DNA from: Desulfobacterales bacterium CG23_combo_of_CG06-09_8_20_14_all_51_8
GTDB taxonomy: Bacteria; Desulfobacterota; Desulfobacteria; Desulfobacterales; Desulfosalsimonadaceae
Assembly: GCA_002772195.1 (NCBI GenBank)
Contig: PCSG01000347.1
Coordinates: forward strand, 4,087 to 15,699
Reading direction: 5' to 3'
DNA length: 11,613 nt
A model generated the notes under the pieces. That model had not been told where the DNA came from, searched no databases, and saw nothing but the letters and a program-made list of their open reading frames with translations. The translations under genes and the position numbers were made by a program. This document shows positions 7,496-11,613 of the stretch, piece by piece. How positions within the stretch are numbered: position 1 is the stretch's first letter; each line of letters opens with the position of its first letter.

Positions 7496-7705
7496 AAAAT
7501 TCCGAAAATTCCGGGGACACAACACTTCGAAAATTCCGGGACACCACGAAAATTCCGGGGAAAATTCCGGGGGGGAAAATTCCTAAAATTCCGGGGACAC
7601 CACACTTAATTTAATATTAAAATTCCGGGGACACCACACTTAATTTAATATGATTATCGCGCGAATTCCGGGGACACCGGAATTCCGCAAATTCCGGGGA
7701 CACCG
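7496..7705. repeat. Irregular array of about eleven AAATTCCGGGGACACC units
   Basis: Copies of an A(A)AATTCCGG(GG)ACACC unit begin at about 7496, 7505, 7530, 7549, 7561, 7576, 7585, 7619, 7663, 7679 and 7689. Some are cut to AAAATTCC or AATTCCG. The copies at 7585 and 7619 are identical for about 33 bases and extend through CACACTTAATTTAATAT. Spacing is irregular (9-44 bases), which excludes a CRISPR. Similar TTCCGGGGACACC..CTTAATT sequences are, from memory, frequently found beside REP-associated transposase genes. None is encoded here. No credible gene exists in 7362-8053. Confidence 0.8.
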
Positions 7706-7721
7706 CATGTAACTTAATCGA

Positions 7722-7767
7722 TTTCCCCTTTTACTTTCCTTGATGGCAAAAAAAGTAAAAGGGGAAA
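7722..7767. repeat. Perfect 16-bp inverted repeat (possible bidirectional terminator or element end)
   Basis: TTTCCCCTTTTACTTT (7722-7737) and AAAGTAAAAGGGGAAA (7752-7767) are exact reverse complements around a 14-base loop CCTTGATGGCAAAA. It directly follows the AATTCCGGGG array. The stem is rich in A-T, with a block of four G-C pairs. Function as a terminator on either strand is possible but unproven. Confidence 0.75.
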
Positions 7768-7806
7768 ACCGCTTTCGATATCTCTATAATGGATCAGGGC
7801 AGATTT

Positions 7807-7837
7807 GCCGGATTACGCTTCGCTAATCCGTCCTACG
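7807..7837. repeat. Dispersed palindromic repeat, GCCGGATTACGC..GCTAATCC..CCTACG family, copy 1
   Basis: GCCGGATTACGCTTCGCTAA, then TCCGTCCTACG, contains the GGATTA/TAATCC inverted half sites. A second member of the same family lies at 9461-9502, so this is a repeat within the window and not a coding sequence. Confidence 0.65.
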
Positions 7838-7925
7838 AAAACATACTCGCCGAATTTAATCGAAGTTTCCGTGCGCCAAGCCCTTTTGCCCCGCAGCCGA
7901 GCACCGCACAACGTCCCTTCTCAAT

Positions 7926-8008
7926 GAAAGGGGACGTGAAAGGGGACGTTGTTGACAAAGTGTATGAAAGGGGACGTTGTGAAAGGGGACGTTGTTGACA
8001 AAGTGTAT
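7926..8008. repeat. Alternating short/long tandem repeat with GAAAGGGGACGT core
   Basis: Four consecutive units start with GAAAGGGGACGT: a 12-base unit (7926-7937), a 28-base unit (7938-7965), a 15-base unit (7966-7980) and a second 28-base unit (7981-8008). The two 28-base units are identical and end TTGACAAAGTGTAT. An inverted ACGTCCCTTCTC precedes them at about 7911-7922, so the first unit can form a hairpin. The block abuts the 3' end of vapC. Confidence 0.8.
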
Positions 8009-8053
8009 AAACGCGGCGAAGAATCAAGATAGACGAACACCAATCTGCTGACT

Positions 8054-8458
8054 TCATTGAAACGCGGCGATGCGAAACCCATTTTCCTCGAAATGTTTGT
8101 CAAAGGCAAACGCCGTTTCGATCTGAAAATCTTCCATAATTTCAAAACTTAAGGCGTCCACGAGGCTGACGTCTCGGTTGCTTCGGGCAACAAGGCGTTG
8201 AACGGCCTTTGCGTACCATTTTTCATCGACCCATACAATTTCCAGCAGGGGAAGAATTTTTGAATTAAAATCGTTCACTGGCGAAAGTCCAATGCGGTGC
8301 TGCAAAAGCGCGGTCGTCTCCACAAGGACAAAAGAGCTGGTGACCAGTTGAACGTTATTTTCCGCGAAATAGCTGAAATTTTTCCTGGCTCTGACATGCA
8401 TATCGTCGTTTTTCACCAGCAGCGCGAAAAATCCGGATGTGTCGGCGAATATGTTCAT
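8054..8458 (-). CDS. vapC: VapC-like PIN-domain ribonuclease toxin
   Basis: This 134-codon minus-strand gene encodes a compact PIN-domain protein. Type II VapC toxins are Mg2+-dependent endoribonucleases that cleave tRNA or rRNA when released from the antitoxin. The conserved acidic residues are visible: Asp6 in MNIFADTSGFFALL, Glu in SSFVLVETTALL (about residue 47), Asp in SLVDALSFEIM (about 100) and Asp in FAFDKHFEENGF (about 119). The length is normal for the family (about 130-140) and the C-terminal FDKHF..GFRIA block is complete. Its ATG overlaps the stop of the upstream antitoxin gene by four bases (ATGA, 8455-8458), indicating translational coupling. The repeat block 7926-8008 ends 46 bases beyond its stop codon. 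Confidence 0.9.
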   Translation of the reverse strand: MNIFADTSGFFALLVKNDDMHVRARKNFSYFAENNVQLVTSSFVLVETTALLQHRIGLSPVNDFNSKILPLLEIVWVDEKWYAKAVQRLVARSNRDVSLVDALSFEIMEDFQIETAFAFDKHFEENGFRIAAFQ

Positions 8459-8700
8459 GACTCAAAAGCCTCTTCGAGATACCGGTCATGATTAACGGCG
8501 ATATCCGGTTTTTCTGTTTCATATTTACCAGCAAGGGATAGGGCTTGCCGGTATTGCGCTGCGCGATTCGTCTTGCCGGTCACCAGGAATCGGTCAATGG
8601 CATTTCGGACCAGAGAGGCAACGGATTCATTTCTGGAAAGAGAAATTTCCTTCAACTTCCGGGCCTGATCCTCGGTTATTTGAATTTGTGTACGCAGCAT
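8455..8700 (-). CDS. vapB: Ribbon-helix-helix (CopG/VapB-like) antitoxin
   Basis: This 81-codon protein begins MLRTQIQITEDQARKLKEIS, with the typical beta strand and two helices of the ribbon-helix-helix fold (ITEDQARKLKEISLSRNESV, then SLVRNAIDRFL). This N-terminal part binds operator DNA as a dimer. The C-terminal region (about 45-81, YRQALSLAGKYETEKPDIAV..YLEEAFES) is presumably disordered until it wraps the PIN toxin. A strong ribosome-binding site GGGAGGG lies four bases before the ATG (about 8705-8711, complement strand). It is first in a two-gene operon with the toxin (four-base overlap) and is likely autoregulated through the inverted repeat at 8713-8746. Confidence 0.88.
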   Translation of the reverse strand: MLRTQIQITEDQARKLKEISLSRNESVASLVRNAIDRFLVTGKTNRAAQYRQALSLAGKYETEKPDIAVNHDRYLEEAFES

Positions 8701-8712
8701 AACGCCCTCCCT

Positions 8713-8767
8713 GTAATCATGTTATCACTTTTGATGTTATGATTACACTTGTCCACTCGGCTGTCAA
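8713..8767 (-). promoter_or_regulatory. vapBC promoter with overlapping operator-like inverted repeat
   Basis: On the minus strand TTGACA (8762-8767) is followed after 16 bases by TAATCA (8740-8745), a fair -35/-10 pair. GTAATCAT (8713-8720) and ATGATTAC (8739-8746) form an exact inverted repeat that spans the -10 and the likely start site, with ATGTTAT-like repeats inside. This is the expected place for VapB/VapBC autorepression. Confidence 0.55.
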
Positions 8768-8799
8768 TACCCATTTGCCAACAATCCCAAACAGTCATA

Positions 8800-8828
8800 T
8801 TGACAATGGTAGATCTACGATATAAGAT
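8800..8828 (+). promoter_or_regulatory. Promoter of the mazEF-like operon
   Basis: TTGACA (8800-8805), a 17-base spacer and TAAGAT (8823-8828) give a near-consensus sigma-70 promoter 36 bases before the antitoxin ATG. The spacer contains the palindrome TAGATCTA (8810-8817). Confidence 0.7.
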
Positions 8829-8846
8829 ATTATATATCCAATATCT
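8825..8846 (+). promoter_or_regulatory. Operator-like inverted repeat in the mazEF-like promoter
   Basis: AGATATT (8825-8831) and AATATCT (8840-8846) are exact inverted half sites separated by eight bases. They overlap the -10 element and initial transcribed region. This is the probable binding site of the ribbon-helix-helix antitoxin made by the next gene (inference). Confidence 0.5.
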
Positions 8847-8863
8847 AAAAGAAGGAGAACGGC

Positions 8864-9097
8864 ATGCAAAAAGTACTGGTATCCCTGCCCGATGATCTGG
8901 CGGCGCGAATGAAGCGGATGATCCCCGCCAGAAATCGAAGCCGGGTCATCGCCGAAATGCTGGAAGCCGAGATCAAAAGGCGGGAAGACGCCCTGTATCA
9001 GTGCGCCTGTGAGGTGGAAGCGGACAGTGCGTTAAACAAAGAAATGGATGACTGGGAGGCGACTGTCGGAGATGGAATTGAACCTGAATCGTGGTAA
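8864..9097 (+). CDS. Ribbon-helix-helix antitoxin of a MazF-type module
   Basis: The 77-codon protein MQKVLVSLPDDLAARMKRMI..NRSRVIAEMLEAEIKRRE has the beta-helix-helix layout of ribbon-helix-helix repressors, with the second helix NRSRVIAEMLEAEI. The acidic C-terminal tail (EVEADSALNKEMDDWEATVG) is the usual toxin-binding type. The ribosome-binding site AAGGAGA lies six bases before ATG 8864. The gene overlaps the 3' partner by 26 bases if the toxin starts at 9072. It presumably neutralises the MazF-like RNase and represses the operon at 8825-8846. It is not the AbrB-fold MazE of E. coli; such RHH antitoxins paired with MazF are common. The short Cys pair YQCAC has no known role. Confidence 0.85.
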   Translation: MQKVLVSLPDDLAARMKRMIPARNRSRVIAEMLEAEIKRREDALYQCACEVEADSALNKEMDDWEATVGDGIEPESW

Positions 9098-9404
9098 TGT
9101 GTTCTGGGTGAATCTGGACTCGACAAAGGGCGCTGAAATCGCCAAACCGCGGCCCTGCGTGCTGGTGGGGGCCACACCCATAAACAGAGCCAGGCGCACG
9201 GTTGTTGTGGTGCCGCTTTCCACGGGCGGGAAACCCCGGCCCCCGCTGGCGGTGCCGGTCCTGTGTCTTGAAAGAAATGTGATCGCCGTTTGCGATCAGA
9301 TTCGGGCTGTTGACAAAACCCGGCTGGTAAAAGCGGCCGGTATCTTATCGTCCGATGATCTGGAAGCAATTGACGAGGGCCTTCGGCAGGTTCTCGCCGT
9401 ATAA
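9072..9404 (+). CDS. mazF: MazF/PemK-family endoribonuclease toxin
   Basis: From ATG 9072 the 110-residue protein reads MELNLNRGNVFWVNLDSTKG, then AEIAKPRPCVLVGATPIN and RARRTVVVVPLSTG. These are the classic MazF/PemK blocks: the NRGNVFWVNLD strand, the PRPCV Arg and the VPLST Ser/Thr thought to act in RNA cleavage. MazF enzymes cut mRNA at short sequence motifs. The C-terminal LDDLEAIDEGLRQVL-like helix (SSDDLEAIDEGLRQVL) is complete. An alternative start at 9048 would add eight residues (MTGRRLSE); 9072 is favoured because MazF proteins usually begin just before NRGxVF and GGGAGG (9054-9059) lies upstream, though 12 bases away. The gene overlaps the antitoxin gene, implying coupled translation. 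Confidence 0.9.
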   Translation: MELNLNRGNVFWVNLDSTKGAEIAKPRPCVLVGATPINRARRTVVVVPLSTGGKPRPPLAVPVLCLERNVIAVCDQIRAVDKTRLVKAAGILSSDDLEAIDEGLRQVLAV

Positions 9405-9460
9405 CCGTCGCCGGGATGAGCCCCGGCCATCTCGAATGAACGAAGGTTGCCGGCATATCC

Positions 9461-9502
9461 GCCGGATTACGCGCTGACGCGCTAATCCAGCCTACGGTAG
9501 GC
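9461..9502. repeat. Dispersed palindromic repeat, GCCGGATTACGC..GCTAATCC..CCTACG family, copy 2
   Basis: GCCGGATTACGCGCTGACGC followed by GCTAATCCAGCCTACGGTAGGC carries the same order of blocks as the copy at 7807-7837, with GGATTACGCGC and GCGCTAATCC as imperfect inverted arms around TGAC. It sits between the convergent mazF and symporter genes and could serve as a two-way 3'-end structure. Confidence 0.7.
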
Positions 9503-9544
9503 GGAGATCCTTCCGGATCAAGAAGGGCCGGGAAATCCCCCCCC

Positions 9545-10927
9545 CTATTCATTGTCCTTTAGCGGCACATAGGGCTCATTTGCAAAAAATCCTTTCATGA
9601 GTTTCACGATAACGCCGCTTAGCACCACCAGGGCAATCAGGTTGGGAAGGGCCATCAAACCGTTTAAGGTGTCGGCGATATTCCAGATGGCCTTGTGTTC
9701 CCCCACCGCGCCGAGTAACGTCAGGGGCAGCCAGATGAGCCGGTAACTCATCCGCACGATTTTCCCGTGCCCGAAAATAAACGTGGAACAGGTTTCGCCG
9801 TAAAAGCACCAGGCCAGATTGGTGTCGTATGCCGTCAAAATCATGCTGAGGACCACAAGGCCGAATCCCAGAGTGTCGCCGAAAGTCTGGCTGAAGGCCA
9901 GCATGGTGAGCTGGGAGCCGGTTTGACCGCTGGTCCAGACGCCGGTGAGGAGAATCGCAAAGGCCGTGGCCATGCACACGACGATCGTGTCCACGAAAAC
10001 CTCGAAGATGCCCCACATCCCCTGTCGCACGGGATGATCGGTTTTGGCGGTGGCATGGGCCATGGGCGCGCTGCCCAGGCCGGCTTCATTGCTGAAGACG
10101 CCGCGGGCGATGCCGTACCGGATGGCCATCATCACGCCCACGCCGGCAAAGCCGCCTGTGGCCGCCACCGGCGTAAACGCACTTTTGACGATCAGCGAGA
10201 TGACCGCCGGAAGGTTGGCGATATTAACGGCAATCACCGTCAATGCGCCGAGCATATACAACCCACACATGAAGGGCACGAAGACCATGGCCACCTGGGC
10301 GATGCGTTTGATGCCGCCGATGGTCACAAGCCCCACGGCCACTACCAGGGCGAGCCCGGAAATCCATCGAGGGATACCGAACTGCTCCGCGCCGGCGGCC
10401 ACTTCATGGGACTGGACCATGTTGCCGATGCCGAAAGCAGCCAATGCGCCGAACAGGCTGAACAATATGGCCAGCCATTTCCAGTTTTTGCCCATGCCCC
10501 GGGTGATATACATCATGGCCCCGCCCATCATGGGGCCTTCGGGATCACGGACCCGGTAATGAACCCCGAGCACCACCTCGGCGAATTTCGTCGCCATGCC
10601 GATGACGCCGGATACGAACATCCAGAATATCGCGCCCGGTCCGCCCAGAGCGATGGCCGTGGCCACGCCCGCGATATTGCCCACGCCCACCGTGCCGCCC
10701 ATGGCCACCGTCATGGCCTGAAACGGGGTGATGTCTCCTTCGGCCCGGGGCCCCCGATAAAAAATCTTACCGAAGGTTTCCCGGCACATAGGGCCGAATT
10801 TGGATATTTGAATGAATTTGGTCCGGATGGTGATGAAGAGGCCCACGCCGATGAGCGTGGCGATCATGGGGAATCCCCAGACAACGGCGTTTACCTTTGT
10901 GTTGAACTCAAGCAATAATTCAATCAT
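9545..10927 (-). CDS. AGCS-family sodium:alanine/glycine symporter
   Basis: This is an integral inner-membrane amino-acid carrier that couples uptake of alanine or glycine to Na+ (AGCS family, AlsT/DagA/CycA-like by function). Read from ATG 10927 it has 460 residues, beginning MIELLLEFNTKVNAVVWGFP, the usual AGCS start. Family landmarks are TIRTKFIQ, the conserved block TPFQAMTVAMGGTVGVGNIA, GGPGAIFWMFVSGVIGM (AGCS signature), VFSNEAGLGSAPMAHATAKT and a C-terminal WNIADTLNGLMALPNLIAL. About ten hydrophobic segments are visible. A 15-residue longer form from 10972 (MSAKKNSGTSKGIT..) is possible but unlikely, since the hydrophilic leader is atypical and AAAGG lies ten bases before ATG 10927. 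It is transcribed alone, divergent from the downstream-window gene. Codon use is GC-rich, like ettA. Confidence 0.95.
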   Translation of the reverse strand: MIELLLEFNTKVNAVVWGFPMIATLIGVGLFITIRTKFIQISKFGPMCRETFGKIFYRGPRAEGDITPFQAMTVAMGGTVGVGNIAGVATAIALGGPGAIFWMFVSGVIGMATKFAEVVLGVHYRVRDPEGPMMGGAMMYITRGMGKNWKWLAILFSLFGALAAFGIGNMVQSHEVAAGAEQFGIPRWISGLALVVAVGLVTIGGIKRIAQVAMVFVPFMCGLYMLGALTVIAVNIANLPAVISLIVKSAFTPVAATGGFAGVGVMMAIRYGIARGVFSNEAGLGSAPMAHATAKTDHPVRQGMWGIFEVFVDTIVVCMATAFAILLTGVWTSGQTGSQLTMLAFSQTFGDTLGFGLVVLSMILTAYDTNLAWCFYGETCSTFIFGHGKIVRMSYRLIWLPLTLLGAVGEHKAIWNIADTLNGLMALPNLIALVVLSGVIVKLMKGFFANEPYVPLKDNE

Positions 10928-11092
10928 AATGGTGATGCCTTTACTTGTCCCCGAATTTTTTTTAGCGGACACCCCATTGACGCAAGGGTATCATTATCCT
11001 ACTTTTAAATATCGCGGGAAACTATTGCAGAAGAAATTCTTTGAGTCAAGATTGATAACAAGATCATCTTAAGCAATCATCAGGAAAGACCG
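10928..11092. promoter_or_regulatory. Divergent intergenic region between symporter and MBL-fold gene
   Basis: This AT-rich 165-base region must hold the start signals of both genes. On the plus strand TTGACG (10977-10982), then 17 bases, then TACTTT (11000-11005) is a weak candidate promoter. No clear riboswitch or operator is visible. Confidence 0.3.
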
Positions 11093-11613
11093 ATGAAAAA
11101 ATCAAAAATATCCCGATGGCTGAAAGCGGCGGCTCTTTTGATCATTGCCGGAGCTGCCGCACGGAGCATTCTGTTGTCGTGCTCCGGGTGCGCCAAGATT
11201 GCCCCGGACTTTGACGAAGCCGCCTGGCACGCCCGGGTGACGGAGACGGATGCCGACGCCCTCTATGCTCCCCACAAGAAAGACGGCGTCTTTTTCAATC
11301 CCTGGTTAGCCATGGGGAAAAAAGGCTTTCTGACCCTCCTGCGATGGCGGCTGGCCCCGGATCAGGATTATACCGATGCGGAAAAGCAATTCCTGCCGAA
11401 GGTCATCCCCGACCCCGTGGAGCGCATCCGGGCCGCGGGGGACAAAGATTTCATCTTCTGGGTGGGCCACGCCACGTTTTTCATGCGCATCAACGGCCGC
11501 TACTGGCTCACGGATCCCATGTTCTCGGACCGGGCGCTCCTTCCCAAACGCCGGACCCCGCCGGGAATCACCATAGATGAAATCCTCGCCATCACGGATC
11601 AGATCACCTGCGT
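11093..11613 (+). CDS. MBL-fold metallohydrolase of NAPE-PLD/RomA type, 3'-truncated by window edge
   Basis: ATG 11093 (AGGAAAG four bases upstream) opens a frame that runs off the right edge after 173 codons. The N-terminus MKKSKISRWLKAAALLIIAG, then AAARSILLSCSGC is a signal peptide with a possible lipobox (LLSC, Cys30), suggesting a membrane-anchored or exported protein. The body shows the NAPE-PLD/RomA pattern: FFNPWLAMGKKGF..LRWRL, then FWVGHATFFMRINGRYWLTD and PMFSDRALLPKRRTPPG. These proteins are metallo-beta-lactamase-fold hydrolases. The diagnostic HxHxDH metal motif should follow within about 30 residues and lies outside the window. Substrate cannot be told. Related proteins are annotated as outer-membrane or phospholipase-D-like. 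Confidence 0.8.
   Translation, partial: MKKSKISRWLKAAALLIIAGAAARSILLSCSGCAKIAPDFDEAAWHARVTETDADALYAPHKKDGVFFNPWLAMGKKGFLTLLRWRLAPDQDYTDAEKQFLPKVIPDPVERIRAAGDKDFIFWVGHATFFMRINGRYWLTDPMFSDRALLPKRRTPPGITIDEILAITDQITC

Noticed and set aside
7420..7605. Minus-strand ORF with NFRNFPPRNFPRNFRG pattern
   Set aside because: The repeating peptide is only the translation of the AATTCCGGGG repeats; no start context or conserved domain.
7496..7705. Possible CRISPR array
   Set aside because: Unit length and spacing vary from 9 to 44 bases, the spaces are not uniform unique spacers, and no cas gene is near.
7789..7998. 69-codon plus-strand ORF ending ERGRCERGRC
   Set aside because: It is composed of the GGATTACGC palindrome and the GAAAGGGGACGT tandem repeat and so is not a real gene.
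8998..9552. 184-codon minus-strand ORF opposite mazF
   Set aside because: Antisense shadow of mazF and of the 9461-9502 palindrome; Pro/Arg-rich with no motif.
9767..10918. 383-codon plus-strand ORF rich in His, Gly and Ala, opposite the symporter
   Set aside because: It is a shadow of the GC-rich symporter gene, with no domain pattern of its own; the minus-strand reading gives clear AGCS motifs.

Overview
The window looks like a chromosomal accessory region of a moderately GC-rich Gram-negative bacterium. The repeat families (GTAGGAGCGGGCC hairpin, CGTCATTCC..GCGAAGGCGGG element, AATTCCGGGGACACC units), the EttA and AGCS types and the mix of decayed defence genes remind me of Desulfobacterota (Desulfobacteraceae-like). 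This is an inference from memory; no ribosomal marker is present.

Layout. Bases 1-1112 carry the 3' two thirds of ettA, an ABC-F translation factor gene with ordinary GC-rich housekeeping composition. Bases 1113-2334 are a scarred spacer with a perfect REP-like hairpin (1294-1353), the N-terminal remnant of an adenine-specific DNA methyltransferase interrupted by a TGG-to-TGA nonsense codon (1488-1853), a half copy of a dispersed repeat (about 1890-1928), and what looks like the first 35-40 codons of a type I/III restriction helicase (HsdR-like) cut short (2071-2214). Bases 2335-7361 hold a conspicuously AT-richer, very large gene of about 1675 codons in two frames: an SF1 (Upf1/Dna2-like) helicase with a long insertion, then an MTES_1575/DUF559-type PD-(D/E)XK nuclease domain, then a tail resembling the C-terminal domain of GreA/GreB. 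It is the most interesting object here and is probably an anti-phage or plasmid-defence effector. One -1 shift around 3513-3594 breaks it.

Bases 7362-8050 contain no convincing gene. They hold several stacked repeat families: a REP-like palindrome, about eleven irregular copies of an AATTCCGGGG unit, a 16-bp perfect inverted repeat, and an alternating GAAAGGGGACGTTGT tandem. Bases 8054-9404 contain two toxin-antitoxin modules placed back to back: vapBC on the minus strand, and a ribbon-helix-helix antitoxin with a MazF/PemK-type RNase on the plus strand. Each has a recognisable promoter and an inverted repeat in the shared 163-base spacer. From 9545 the window returns to GC-rich core-like genes: a minus-strand AGCS-family Na+/alanine (glycine) symporter and, divergent from it, the start of an NAPE-PLD/RomA-like metallo-beta-lactamase-fold protein that runs off the right edge.

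Overall, an accessory block of defence genes, decayed restriction-modification remnants, repeats and toxin-antitoxin modules (about 1.4-9.4 kb) sits between housekeeping or transport genes. The enzymatic partners that could show whether the helicase-nuclease is part of a multi-gene system are not present intact.
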